This document shows positions 24,615 through 33,722 of a stretch of 50,674 nucleotides of DNA, one piece after another. Each line of letters starts with the position of its first letter. Position 1 is the stretch's first letter. A model generated the notes under the pieces. It was given only the letters and a program-made list of their open reading frames with translations, did no database searches and had not been told where the DNA came from. The position numbers and the translations under genes were made by a program. The DNA is from Aggregatilineales bacterium (GTDB taxonomy: Bacteria > Chloroflexota > Anaerolineae > Aggregatilineales > Ch27), in NCBI GenBank assembly GCA_029976005.1, contig JARKOQ010000017.1, forward strand, positions 1-50,674, given 5' to 3'.

Positions 24615-25121
24615 GTTGGGACGTTCAATTGAACTTTAAGAAAATAATCCGGCAACGGGATCGATACGCCATCCGTAGGGGCGGTTCGCGAACCGCCCAA
24701 TATGCGTCAAGATAAGATGCCCGATCTGATTTTGAGCTGGCGGCCGTTGGACCGCCCGCGACTTGAGTCGCGGGCTAGGGATACCAAGTCCACTGAAAGT
24801 GGACTCACAAGATGCCCAATCCCCCAGTCCGCTTATGCAGATTAAGTAAATAATCATGGTATCAGCCAGCCTGAGATGGCCCATGCTCGTACCTGCACTA
24901 TTTAGTAAAACTGCATCAGCGGACTTCGTGTCCGTAGCCGGGGACTTGAGTCCCCGGCGTGCCCGCCGCGCCCTCATTGCCTTGCTTCGTGTCCCGCCAA
25001 AATGCATAACTTGACACCAATTGGGCGGTTCGCGAACCGCCCCGGACGACCGCCGGTCGTCCCTACAACCGTCCGCAGCGTTACCGGATCAATTTGTTAA
25101 CCTTCATTTGAACGTCCCAAC
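24615..25121. mobile_element. 507-bp MITE-like element with 43-bp imperfect terminal inverted repeats
   Basis: The ends 24615-24657 and 25079-25121 are inverted copies, both starting GTTGGGACGTTCAA and carrying ATCCGGnAACG, with about 8 mismatches in 43. Inside are no ORFs but nested palindromes: GGGCGGTTCGCGAACCGCCC-type elements at 24675-24698 and 25023-25066, CCCGCGACTTGAGTCGCGGG (about 24755), GTCCACTGAAAGTGGAC (about 24790), and CCGGGGACTTGAGTCCCCGG (about 24940). No clear target-site duplication is seen. A shrunken relative lies at about 43798-43885. Confidence 0.72.
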
Positions 25122-25174
25122 ATCGCGTGTGTCCATTCAAAACTAGAAACTCAACATTCCACAGTGCCTTTGCC

Positions 25175-26509
25175 TTACGCATCCTCGACCGGCGGCTCCT
25201 CGGATGGCTCCGCCTCCGGGCGCAGGCGCGTGACGCGCACCTGGCCGATCCGGCGCTGGTCGACCGAGAGCACTTCCAGGCGCACCTGGCCGATCTCGAT
25301 TACCGCGCCGGGTGTGGGCACCTCGCCCACCTGGCTGTAGATGAAGCCGCCCACGGTGTCGGTCTCGTCGGTGGGCAGGTCGATGTGAAGCAACTCGTTG
25401 AGGTCGTCCAGGTCCAGCCGGGCGCTGCAAATGACCTCGTCCTCGCTGATCTGGCGGTACGGCTCCGGCTCGTTCTGGTCGTATTCGTCCTGGACTTCGC
25501 CGATGATCTCCTCGATCAGGTCTTCCAGGGTGACCAACCCGGCCGTGCCGCCGTATTCGTCGACCACCACCGCCAGGTGGACGCGCTTGAGCTGCATCTC
25601 CTGGAGCAGGTCGAGCGCGTTTTTGCCCTCCGGCACGAAGTAAGCCGGGCGCAGCAGCTTCTTGAGCGCGTCGCCATTGCCGCCGTGCCCCCACAGCTTG
25701 AGCAGGTCCTTGGCGTACAGCAGGCCCTTGATGTGATCGATGTTGTCCTCGTAGACCGGGATGCGCGAGTGGCCGGCTTCCAGCACGGTATGGACGGCCT
25801 CGTCCAGCGGCGTGTCAATCCGCACGGCGATCATATCCAGACGTGGGATCATGACCTCGCGGACGGAGGTGTCTCCGAACTGGAAGATCGAGTAGATCAT
25901 CTCTTTTTCCTCGGATTCGATCACGCCTTCTTCCTGACCGGCGTCGACCAGGGTCTTGATCTCTTCCTCGGTCACGTAATGGGCGCGATCGTGGACGCCC
26001 AGCAGACTCACGACCCGGTCGGCCAGCCAGCGCTGGAAGCCGATCATCGGCCGCAGCAGGATCATCAGCAGGTGCATCGGCCGGGCCGAGATCGGGGCCA
26101 GCTTGCTGGCGTAGGCCGCGCCGATGGCCGCCGGAATCTGCCCCCCGGCGATCAACATCACCCCCGCCCCCGGCACCAGCACGATCAGCTCGGCCAGCAC
26201 GAAGGCCACCGCCGGGGCCAATCCGGCTCCGGCCAGGCCGCGGGCCAGCGGCGGAGCGATGCCCACCGCCGCGATCCCGGCGGACACAAAGCGCACCAGG
26301 ATGGCGGCGATCTGGTAGGTGATCAGCAGGATGGTGGCATCCTGGCTGAGCCGCAGGGCCAGGGCGGCGCGTGGGCGGCCCTCCTCGGCCAGGGCGGCCA
26401 GGTGCGGTTTGGGCGCGTTCATCAGGGCGTTGTAGCCCACGGTCAGCAGCCCATTGCAGACCAGCAGCACCAGCAGTGCGATCGAACTCGAAAGTATGCC
26501 TTCGTCCAC
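25175..26509 (-). CDS. CNNM/CorC (HlyC-like) membrane protein, copy 2
   Basis: A 444-residue paralogue of 23142-24506: DUF21 membrane domain (about 1-190, with ILLITYQIAAILVRFVSAGI), CBS pair (about 200-330, with VREVMIPRLDMIAVR and IKGLLYAKDLLKLW), and CorC_HlyC domain (about 350-430). The two copies have diverged most in the membrane domain, so they probably differ in ion or partner. Same strand; 199 bp downstream of glmU. Confidence 0.92.
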   Translation of the reverse strand: MDEGILSSSIALLVLLVCNGLLTVGYNALMNAPKPHLAALAEEGRPRAALALRLSQDATILLITYQIAAILVRFVSAGIAAVGIAPPLARGLAGAGLAPAVAFVLAELIVLVPGAGVMLIAGGQIPAAIGAAYASKLAPISARPMHLLMILLRPMIGFQRWLADRVVSLLGVHDRAHYVTEEEIKTLVDAGQEEGVIESEEKEMIYSIFQFGDTSVREVMIPRLDMIAVRIDTPLDEAVHTVLEAGHSRIPVYEDNIDHIKGLLYAKDLLKLWGHGGNGDALKKLLRPAYFVPEGKNALDLLQEMQLKRVHLAVVVDEYGGTAGLVTLEDLIEEIIGEVQDEYDQNEPEPYRQISEDEVICSARLDLDDLNELLHIDLPTDETDTVGGFIYSQVGEVPTPGAVIEIGQVRLEVLSVDQRRIGQVRVTRLRPEAEPSEEPPVEDA

Positions 26510-26708
26510 AGATTCCTATCCTGCTCCTCCGGCGACCGGCCCAGCATCAGGGCCGCGGCAGCCGGAAGCGAGCCTGGTCAATCCAACCCGGTTTGGGCGC
26601 TTTTCTCCGGCCTCTTGGCCTCTGGCTTCCGGCCTTAACCCTGGCCGTTGGACAGCGGGGCGGTTCGCGAACCGTCCCTACTCTCTCTTGCCTCTTGTCT
26701 CTCTGTCT
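26510..26708. repeat. Repeat-rich gap between glmU and CNNM copy 2
   Basis: Bases 26657-26681 are a GGCGGTTCGCGAACCG palindromic repeat ending CCCTAC. Bases about 26590-26640 (CTTTTCTCCGGCCTCTTGGC) belong to a purine/pyrimidine-asymmetric repeat also seen near 28340-28400, 28495-28556 and 36131-36168. No gene is seen. Confidence 0.75.
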
Positions 26709-28109
26709 CTACTTCCCGCCCTCGGCCCTTTTCTTGGCGGCGCGGCGTTCCGGGATGGGGTTGTCGCCGATGATCCGGGCCGGGACGCCCACCGCGACCT
26801 TGCCCGGTGGCACATCGGCCCTGACCACCGACCCGGCCCCGGTCAGCGCGCCCGCGCCGATCGTCACCGGCGCGACGAGCATCGTATCGCTGCCCACGAA
26901 CGCGCCTTCGCCGATGATCGTCTGGTTCTTGTTCACGCCGTCGTAATTGCACGTGATCACCCCGGCGGAGACGTTGGCCCCCGCGCCGACCTCGGCGTCG
27001 CCCACGTAGCTGAAGTGGTGCATCTTGACGCCCGGCCCCAGGTGGGATTTTTTGACCTCGCCGTAGTTGCCCATCTGCACGCCTTCGCACAGGTAGGCCC
27101 CGCCGCGCACGCGCACGAACGGCCCCATCTCCACGCGGCGCTCCAGGGTCGAATCCTCGACCACCGAGGCCGTGATCCGGCACGAATCGCCCACCGTGGC
27201 ATTGGTCAGGATCGAGTTCGGGCCGATCTGGCAGTCCGCGCCGACCGCCGTCCGGCCCTGGAGGATCGTGTTGGGATAAATCACCGTGTCCTGTCCGATC
27301 GTCACGTCCGGGCCGATGTAGGTCGCGGCCGGGTCGATCAGGGTGACGCCGTTGAGCATGTGGCCCAGGTTGATCCGCCGCCGCAGCGCGGCCTCGGCTT
27401 CGGCCAGGTGAGCGCGGTTGTTGATCCCGATCAGCTCGTCGGGATCGTCGCCTTGCAGGGCCAGCACCGGGCGGCCGCCGGCATTGGCCAGGGCCACGAC
27501 GTCGGTCAGGTAGAATTCGTTCTTGGGCGGGGTGGGCGTGATCCGCGCCAGCGCGTCCCACAGCCAGGCCCCGTCGAAGACGTAGACGCCCACGTTCAGC
27601 TCGCGCAGGGTGAGCTGCTCCGGCGTGGCGGCGGCTTCTTCCACGATGGCCGCCACGGTCCGGTCGGCCTTGCGCACGATTCGCCCAAATCCGCGCGGGT
27701 TGTCACTGACGAAGGTCAGCATGGTCAGGGCCGGGTTGCCCGGCGCGGCGGCGTGAGTCTCCACCAGGCGGCGCAGCGTTTCCGGACGCAGGAGGGGCAT
27801 ATCCCCGTAGCAGACCAGGACGTGATCGGCCTGCCCGCGCAGGACCGGCTCGGCCATCTGGACGGCGTGGGCCGTGCCGCGCCGCTCGGCCTGCTCCACG
27901 AACACGGCCCGCTCGCCGATGTAGGCCCGGACCGCGTCGCTCTGCTGGCCGACGACCAGCACCGGGGCGCGCCCGCTGAGCTGCCGGGCGGCTTCCACGG
28001 CGTAATCGACCAGGGGTTTGCCCGCCAGCGGGTGCAGGACTTTGGCGAGTTTGGATTTCATGCGCGTGCCCTCGCCCGCGGCGAGGATGACGGAGGCCAG
28101 CGTAGGCAT
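26709..28109 (-). CDS. glmU: Bifunctional UDP-GlcNAc pyrophosphorylase / GlcN-1-P acetyltransferase
   Basis: A 466-residue GlmU. The N-terminal uridylyltransferase has LAAGEGTRMKSKLAKVLHPL and the YGDMPLL strand. The C-terminal left-handed beta-helix has GNYGEVKKSHLG, the acetyltransferase His in KMHHFSYVGDAEVG, and CNYDGVNKNQTIIG. It makes UDP-GlcNAc for peptidoglycan and other glycans. The usual LRPG of the acetyl site reads VRGG here; the Arg is kept. ATG 28109 has AAGGA 10 nt upstream; an in-frame ATG at 28130 lacks an RBS. Confidence 0.96.
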   Translation of the reverse strand: MPTLASVILAAGEGTRMKSKLAKVLHPLAGKPLVDYAVEAARQLSGRAPVLVVGQQSDAVRAYIGERAVFVEQAERRGTAHAVQMAEPVLRGQADHVLVCYGDMPLLRPETLRRLVETHAAAPGNPALTMLTFVSDNPRGFGRIVRKADRTVAAIVEEAAATPEQLTLRELNVGVYVFDGAWLWDALARITPTPPKNEFYLTDVVALANAGGRPVLALQGDDPDELIGINNRAHLAEAEAALRRRINLGHMLNGVTLIDPAATYIGPDVTIGQDTVIYPNTILQGRTAVGADCQIGPNSILTNATVGDSCRITASVVEDSTLERRVEMGPFVRVRGGAYLCEGVQMGNYGEVKKSHLGPGVKMHHFSYVGDAEVGAGANVSAGVITCNYDGVNKNQTIIGEGAFVGSDTMLVAPVTIGAGALTGAGSVVRADVPPGKVAVGVPARIIGDNPIPERRAAKKRAEGGK

Positions 28110-28404
28110 AGATCGTTTATCCTTGGGCATGAATGGTGATCTGGCGGGAACACAAAAAACCGTGGGCAGCTCCCGGTTTGGGGTCGCCCCGGCGGAGATC
28201 GCGACAGCGCGCCATTGCGAAAAGAAAAGGGGCTATCGGACTGTGAGGATCGGCATCATCAGACACGGCTGGGCACAAATACTTTTCGTCACCCTGAATG
28301 GTCGGGGTGCATTCTAACACAGTCCTGACCGGCCTGCCAGCCTGGGAAAAAGAGGCCGGAGGCAGGAAAAGGCGAGGCCAGAGGCCAGAGAAACGCGGCG
28401 CCGG

Positions 28405-28430
28405 GTAGGGACGGGTCACCGACCCGTCCG
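28405..28430. repeat. Palindromic repeat (GTAGGGACGGGTCACCGACCC type)
   Basis: ACGGGTCACCGACCCGTCC with GTAGGG in front; the same unit is at 36174-36198. It is flanked by purine-rich repeat blocks (28336-28400 and 28495-28556). Confidence 0.8.
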
Positions 28431-28550
28431 ACCATGTCCAACGGCCAACAGCAGAGGCCATGCACAGCCACACTGCACGGCTTTGCTTTTCGCCTCGGCG
28501 CTTGCCGCTTCGACGCTTTTCTCCGGTTTCCTGGCCTCTGGCCTCCGCCT

Positions 28551-28778
28551 TTACAACCCGGCGGCCGGGAGGGTCATCCGCTGCCCGCGCGGCTCGTCGA
28601 TCTCCAGCCGGTAGTGCAGCTTGCAGCCCAGCGGTCCGAACGCGCCGAAGGCGTGATTCTGGGCTGGTAGCTCGCCCAGGTCCTCGGCGACGTCGTACAA
28701 CTGGACGGCGAAGGCTTGCAGGGCTTCGGTGTAGTCGATGTTGTGCGGGGCGGTCAGGGTCAGCGTCAGGCGGTGCAT
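28551..28778 (-). CDS. Small hypothetical protein, 75 aa
   Basis: The ATG at 28778 is preceded by GGAGGA. The product reads as an alpha/beta protein (MHRLTLTLTAPHNIDYTEAL, later AFGPLGCKLHYRLEID) with one Cys, no membrane segment and no recognised family. It is leftward, as is glmU, but 441 bp of repeat-filled DNA separates them. The 3' end borders a repeat, so the extreme C-terminus may be recent. Confidence 0.6.
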   Translation of the reverse strand: MHRLTLTLTAPHNIDYTEALQAFAVQLYDVAEDLGELPAQNHAFGAFGPLGCKLHYRLEIDEPRGQRMTLPAAGL

Positions 28779-29044
28779 GCGTCATCCTCCAACAGGGTTC
28801 CAGTAAACCAGGTCTTCCATATCCATTCTCCCGTAGTCTATCCGGCCGGGGTTAAAGGGACGTGAAGAGGTTGTTAAGTTCCGCCCAAATGCCCTGTGCA
28901 AACCGGACGAATCCGGGCGCTGGCCAGGCGCGTGTGAAAAATTCCTAAATTCCGGCGAATGGACGATTAATTAATATAAAGTTGAGCTAAAATAAATCGG
29001 AGCCTGCCAGATTGAATCATCCCCCTCATCCAAGGAGTTCATCC
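28779..29044 (+). promoter_or_regulatory. AT-rich upstream region of the repeat-protein genes
   Basis: Bases 28930-29000 are AT-rich (for example GATTAATTAATATAAAG) and probably hold the promoter of the first repeat protein. No unambiguous -35/-10 pair was found. Confidence 0.45.
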
Positions 29045-30697
29045 ATGAAGCGACTGTTCAACGCCGCCCGCCTCGCCGCGGTCGTGTGCTTCATTTTCGT
29101 ACTGGTTCAGGCCGGCGCGGCCGGGATCGCCTATGCCCAGTGCGCCGGGGGCAGCACCAGCGTCGAATGTACCGGGGTCGACCCGGATGGCTACTTCACG
29201 CTCCCTGGTAACTCCACGACCGTCACCGTCCACGGCGGCGCGCAGGTCAACGGCCCGATCTTCCTTGACGGCAACGATACCTTGAACGTGCAGCCCGGCG
29301 GCGCCATCAACGACGGCCTCATCGGCGGCCCGGCCGTCTTCAGCACCAACGGCTCCCAGGTGAACAACGCCGGCACGATCCATTCGGAAGGCGAACTCGC
29401 CAACCTGGGCATCGCCGGCGTAGACAGCGGCCCGATCACCAACAGCGGCACGATCAGCGCCAACGGGATCGATCAGGGAACTGGCATCGAAACCAATGGC
29501 GTCGATACGCTCATCACCAACAGCGGCACGATCGAGGCCAGCGGCGGGTCGATGGCCGAGGGCATCTACGCCACCGGCACGAACACCGCCCGGGTCAACA
29601 ACAGCGGTTCCATCACCACCGATGGCAGCGGCGCCAGCGTGGGCCTTATCGCCCAGGGTGGCGCCACGGCCCAGGTCGCCAACAGCGGCACGATCGAGAC
29701 CAGCGGCGGATTCGCAGCCACCAGCATGCAAGTTGTGGGTGGCGATATGGCCCAGGTCACCAACAGCGGTCTTGTGCGCGCCAACGGAGTGATGATAGGC
29801 ATGGGTTTTCTGGTAGCGGGTAATAACGCCCAGGTCACCAACAGCGGCACGGTCGATGCCGGCGGTGGGATGGTGGCCATGGGCATGCAAGTCATCGCTG
29901 GCAATACGGCCCAGGTCACCAACAGTGGCACGATCAACGCGCATGGGAGCGACATGGGCGTGGGGCTGGTGGTGCAGGGCGTGAATTCCCAGGTCAATAA
30001 CAGCGGCACGATCAATGTCAGCGGCGGGGTCCAGGGCATGGGCCTGATGGTCCAGGGCAACGCCGAGATCACCAACAGCGGCGCGATCAGCGGCTCGACG
30101 GACGCGATCTGGGCCACGGCCGGTGGCCAGACCGTCACCAACAGCGGCACGATCAACGGCGGCGTGTGGCTGGAAGACAGCAATGACTCCTTCAACGCGG
30201 CGGGTGGCGTGGTGAACGGCCTGATCGACGGCGGGGATGGCTACGACGTGCTGCGCTTCACGATGGACATCAGCGCCGAGAGCTGGGAATCGGCCCTGGC
30301 CGCGCTGGCCGGGCAGCTCGATCCCAACGGCGGCACGGTCGTGCTGGGCGGCGTGACCTATACCTGGAGCAACTTCGAGGAGCTGGTCCACCTGATCCGG
30401 CTCTACGCCATCCGCGACCGCCGGATCAACGGGCTGGACATCGCCGCGACGGCGATCGTCTACCGCCTGGAAGAAACCGGCGTCGAGCTGTACACCCCGC
30501 AGGGCGAATGGGCCTTCCGCAGCACGGCGGACGCGATCCATGCCGCGCTGGCCCAGGCGAAATCCAGCGGCAGCCCGGTCGAAGTCCAGGCGCGGCTGGG
30601 GCTGGCGCTCTACGCCCTACCGGACGGCTCGCTGTTCGCTACCGGCCCGGGTTACGCCTTCGCCTTCCAGCCCTACCAGTGCGGGATCGACGGCTAA
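29045..30697 (+). CDS. Secreted beta-solenoid repeat protein 1
   Basis: A 550-residue protein. Signal peptide: MKRLFNAARLAAVVCFIF to AYA|Q. After an N-terminal pair of Cys (QCAGG, VECTG), about eleven repeats of 20-28 residues carry the core (V/I)TNSGTI followed by a short A-S-G-G turn, as in right-handed beta-solenoid adhesins. C-terminally comes LDGGDGYD-like turns and a roughly 90-residue module (ELYTPQGEWAF, ARLGLALYALPDGS, ATGPGYAFAF, CGIDG) shared with the next two genes. No autotransporter barrel or sortase motif is seen. AAGGAG is 7 nt before the ATG. Confidence 0.85.
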   Translation: MKRLFNAARLAAVVCFIFVLVQAGAAGIAYAQCAGGSTSVECTGVDPDGYFTLPGNSTTVTVHGGAQVNGPIFLDGNDTLNVQPGGAINDGLIGGPAVFSTNGSQVNNAGTIHSEGELANLGIAGVDSGPITNSGTISANGIDQGTGIETNGVDTLITNSGTIEASGGSMAEGIYATGTNTARVNNSGSITTDGSGASVGLIAQGGATAQVANSGTIETSGGFAATSMQVVGGDMAQVTNSGLVRANGVMIGMGFLVAGNNAQVTNSGTVDAGGGMVAMGMQVIAGNTAQVTNSGTINAHGSDMGVGLVVQGVNSQVNNSGTINVSGGVQGMGLMVQGNAEITNSGAISGSTDAIWATAGGQTVTNSGTINGGVWLEDSNDSFNAAGGVVNGLIDGGDGYDVLRFTMDISAESWESALAALAGQLDPNGGTVVLGGVTYTWSNFEELVHLIRLYAIRDRRINGLDIAATAIVYRLEETGVELYTPQGEWAFRSTADAIHAALAQAKSSGSPVEVQARLGLALYALPDGSLFATGPGYAFAFQPYQCGIDG

Positions 30698-30719
30698 TCA
30701 ACCCCCTCTCGCTTTTCAT

Positions 30720-30755
30720 GGGGCGCGCTCAGACATGGGCGCGCCCCGTTGTATT
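30720..30755 (+). terminator. Intrinsic terminator after repeat protein 1
   Basis: GGGGCGCGC (30720-30728) pairs with GCGCGCCCC (30739-30747), followed by GTTGTATT. The sequence is homologous to the terminator at 33723-33757, including the upstream CTAATCAA. Confidence 0.75.
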
Positions 30756-30798
30756 GCTCCGGCAGGCATTTCCCGGAATCCAAACTCCCTATGTTATT

Positions 30799-30828
30799 TT
30801 GCCGGAATTATGTTAAACTTTCTATGAT
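30799..30828 (+). promoter_or_regulatory. Promoter of repeat proteins 2 and 3
   Basis: TTGCCG (30799-30804), 18-bp spacer, TATGAT (30823-30828), with AT-rich spacer. The same -35/-10 hexamers occur at 16998-17026 in front of the epimerase. Confidence 0.6.
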
Positions 30829-30891
30829 AACAATTCCGTTGCGATGGATGGCCTGTTTGTGACCCTTCTGTCTTTAAGTCAAAGGGTGTCT

Positions 30892-32406
30892 ATGAAGACC
30901 AGAGTTGTTGCGATGACGTGGATGGCCGGGATCATATGCCTGACACTGACTCTGCTTCCGGCCGGGATGGCCCATGCCCAGTGTGGCGGGACGGCGGCAA
31001 GGGTCTACTGCACCGGACTCGATCCCAATGGCTGGGATGCTGCCCTGGCGGCCAACGGCGCTTCCACCACCCTCATCGTCCAGCCGGACGCGCAGGTTCG
31101 CAACGGGATTTTTCTTGACGGCGGCGATACGGTGCTGGTGAAACCGGGCGGGGTCGTCAACTCAGGCGAGATGCAATGGGCGATTTCCGGTACCGCCTCC
31201 CAGGTGACCAATTTCGGCATGCTCAACGCGGTTGGCGACATTGGAGAACACGGGATTTACGACGCCATCTATGCCTTCAATACCGCCCACGGCGTCATCC
31301 ACGCGCTGGGAGGCGTCTCGACCGGCGTGGGCATTCTGCTGGGCTGTGATGGCGTGGCGATTAACGACGGCGCGATCGAAGCCAGTGGGGTGCTGATCGC
31401 GGCCGGCCTGGCCAGTGTGTTCTCGCCCAAGGCTCAGTTCACCAACAACGGAGACATCAGCGTGACGAGCGAGTCCCTGGCCGTGGGCATCCAGTGCGAT
31501 AGCTGCACGGCAAGCCAGGCGACCAACACCGGCACGATCGAAGCCAGCGGCCCATCGGCCGCCTACGGCATCCAGTCGTTGTACTCCGGTTCGATGGAAG
31601 TCACCAACAGCGGCACGATCGCGGCGACTGGCGCGGAGGGGATCGGGATCGGCCTGGAGTACAGCAATGGCCAGATCGCCAACAACGGCACAGTCAGCGG
31701 CAGCACGGCCGCGATCCGGCAATCGGATGGCGGCCTCACCCTGGCCGTGACCAACAGCGGCACGCTCAATGGCGACGTGCTGCTGGACGACGGCGACGAC
31801 TCTTTCACCGCCGAGGGCGGCGCGATCAACGGCATGCTCGACGGCGGGGCAGGCTTCGATACGCTGACCTTCGCCTTTGAGGTGTCCGGCGCGGAGTACG
31901 CAGCCCTGGCCTCCCGGCTTGCCGCCGCTTCCCCGACGGGCGGATCGCTGACCTACGGCGGCGCGACCTACACCTGGGTCAACTTCGAAGAGATCGTCGA
32001 TCATCTCAGCGAAACGCCCGGGGTCGTGCCGACCACCGGCTCGCTTGTTTCCAGCGCCAGCCCCGCCGCTGGCGAAGAGGCGGTCTACGTCCCGCCCTCC
32101 GCCTGTGGCAGCGGAGCGTTCGCCGATGGGCGGCTCAACGGCCACGACGTGACCGCGAGCGCGATTGTCTATCCGTATGCAGTGGGCGGGATCGACCTCT
32201 ACACCCCGCAGGGTGAGTGGGCCGTCCGGGCCGAATCCGGCGCGATCCATGCCGCGCTGGCCCAGGCCGAAGCGAGTGGCGCACCGGTCGAGATCGGCGC
32301 GCGGCTGGGGTTGGCGCTGGTCGCCCAGCCGAACGGCTCCCTGCTGGCGACCGGCCCCGGCTATGCCTTCGCCTTCATCCCGGCCGAGTGCGGGATCGAC
32401 CTGTAG
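30892..32406 (+). CDS. Secreted beta-solenoid repeat protein 2
   Basis: A 504-residue paralogue of the preceding protein. Signal peptide MKTRVVAMTWMAGIICLTLT to AHA|Q. The Cys pair (QCGGT, VYCTG) and fewer, less regular repeats (VTNSGTIAAT and VTNSGTLNGD are typical) follow. The C-terminal module matches paralogue 1 (YTPQGEWAV, ARLGLALVAQPNGS, ATGPGYAFAF, CGID). An insertion near residues 390-420 (PGVVPTTGSLVSSASP) carries an extra Cys. Start at ATG 30892 with AAAGGG 5 nt upstream. Confidence 0.83.
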   Translation: MKTRVVAMTWMAGIICLTLTLLPAGMAHAQCGGTAARVYCTGLDPNGWDAALAANGASTTLIVQPDAQVRNGIFLDGGDTVLVKPGGVVNSGEMQWAISGTASQVTNFGMLNAVGDIGEHGIYDAIYAFNTAHGVIHALGGVSTGVGILLGCDGVAINDGAIEASGVLIAAGLASVFSPKAQFTNNGDISVTSESLAVGIQCDSCTASQATNTGTIEASGPSAAYGIQSLYSGSMEVTNSGTIAATGAEGIGIGLEYSNGQIANNGTVSGSTAAIRQSDGGLTLAVTNSGTLNGDVLLDDGDDSFTAEGGAINGMLDGGAGFDTLTFAFEVSGAEYAALASRLAAASPTGGSLTYGGATYTWVNFEEIVDHLSETPGVVPTTGSLVSSASPAAGEEAVYVPPSACGSGAFADGRLNGHDVTASAIVYPYAVGGIDLYTPQGEWAVRAESGAIHAALAQAEASGAPVEIGARLGLALVAQPNGSLLATGPGYAFAFIPAECGIDL

Positions 32407-32422
32407 ACCGATGAGGATCGTC

Positions 32423-33697
32423 ATGAAGTCACCCATCATTGCTCCCCGCTGTCTGGTTGGGTTGCTCCTCCTTGCCCTGGTGCTGGGTGTCCTCTCCCCG
32501 GCCGGTATCGCCCGCGCCCAGTGCGCCGGGACGGTGACCGCCGTCGAATGCACCGGCGTCGACCCGGATGGCTGGGCCGCCGGGGACGCGGCACCTGGCG
32601 CGGCGACAGCCATCACTGTGCGTGCCAGCGCTCAAGTCAACGGCTCCATTGATCTTGACGGGAACGATACCCTGATCATCGAAGCGGGCAGCCAGATTTC
32701 GATGCCCGAAAATCGCGGGGTCATCGGCAGTCACGGCCCCAATATCATCCGCAACGCCGGCACGCTCACCTTTGTGAATGGGGCGGGGATGTTCGTGACG
32801 GGGGACGACGCGGGCGGTATCGAGGTCTACAATACGGGCCGCCTCAACGGGATGCGCCGCAGCCCCGGAGGAATCGGGTTGAGCGACATCGGACAGCCTT
32901 CGCGGGTCATCAACAGCGGCTGGATCAGCGCCCACACCGGCCTCTTTCTGTTGTCCAATACGGCTCCCATTCTGATCATCAACACCGGCACGATCGACGG
33001 CAGTGAACGCGGGATTTACAGCCAGAGCACCCCGGACATCCTGGTCAATAGCGGGTTGATTCGAGAATCGGCGTCCCTGATGGAAGAAAACGACACATTC
33101 ATCGCGGCTGGCGGGACGCTTGGCGGCGGCCTGTCGCTGTCTGCCGGGGACGATACCTTCATGACTCTGGGCGGCACGGTTGCCGGGCGGATCGACGGCG
33201 GGCCGGGCTTCGATACACTGGTCTTCGCCTTCGATGTGCGCGACGTGGATTACGCGATCCTGGCGCAGAAGCTCGCCAATGCCGCACCGGACGGGGACAC
33301 GCTGACCTACATCCTCAACCGCTATACCTGGGAAGGATTCGAACGGATCGTCGACCGGCTCAACATCATCCCGACGGCGGGCGGGCCAGCCATAACGCCG
33401 CCCGCGATCGGCGGCGATGGCCGTCTGAACGATCTGGACGCTGCTGCTTCGGCGATCGTCTATCCCCTGGGCGGGGGTGGAGTCGCCCTGCGCACCGGCC
33501 AGGGCGAGCTGGCCTTCGAAGTGGATGCGGTCGGTGTGCTGGCCGGGCTGGAAGCCGCCGAGGATGGCGAGGTCGTCAGCATCAGCGCGCGGGTGGGAGT
33601 GACCCTGTACGCCCTGCCCAACGCCAATCTGCTGGCGACCGGGCCGGATGGTTACGCCTTTGCCTTCCAGGCGTCCCGGTGCGGGGTTGACGGCTAA
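32423..33697 (+). CDS. Secreted beta-solenoid repeat protein 3
   Basis: A 424-residue, shortest paralogue. Signal peptide MKSPIIAPRCLVGLLLLALV to ARA|Q, then the Cys pair (QCAGT, VECTG). The repeats are few and irregular (for example IRNAGTLTF, IINTGTIDGS, LVNSGLI). The C-terminal module is more diverged (LRTGQGELAF, ARVGVTLYALPNANL, CGVDG). It starts 16 bp after the previous stop, so genes 2 and 3 are one unit. ATG 32423 has AGGA 5 nt upstream. Confidence 0.82.
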   Translation: MKSPIIAPRCLVGLLLLALVLGVLSPAGIARAQCAGTVTAVECTGVDPDGWAAGDAAPGAATAITVRASAQVNGSIDLDGNDTLIIEAGSQISMPENRGVIGSHGPNIIRNAGTLTFVNGAGMFVTGDDAGGIEVYNTGRLNGMRRSPGGIGLSDIGQPSRVINSGWISAHTGLFLLSNTAPILIINTGTIDGSERGIYSQSTPDILVNSGLIRESASLMEENDTFIAAGGTLGGGLSLSAGDDTFMTLGGTVAGRIDGGPGFDTLVFAFDVRDVDYAILAQKLANAAPDGDTLTYILNRYTWEGFERIVDRLNIIPTAGGPAITPPAIGGDGRLNDLDAAASAIVYPLGGGGVALRTGQGELAFEVDAVGVLAGLEAAEDGEVVSISARVGVTLYALPNANLLATGPDGYAFAFQASRCGVDG

Positions 33698-33722
33698 TCA
33701 AATCCCCTCTTGCTTTCCACGC

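Noticed and set aside
24615..25121. An insertion sequence with transposase
   Set aside because: No ORF of any credible length is present inside the terminal repeats.
29400..30200. Regular repeats that could be read as a CRISPR array
   Set aside because: They are in frame, translate to TNSGTI solenoid units, and the spacers are not unique; it is a coding repeat.
30795..30830. A third copy of the 43-bp TIR element
   Set aside because: TTGCCGGAATTATGTTAAAC resembles the left terminus only with gaps and can be explained as a TTGCCG/TATGAT promoter.
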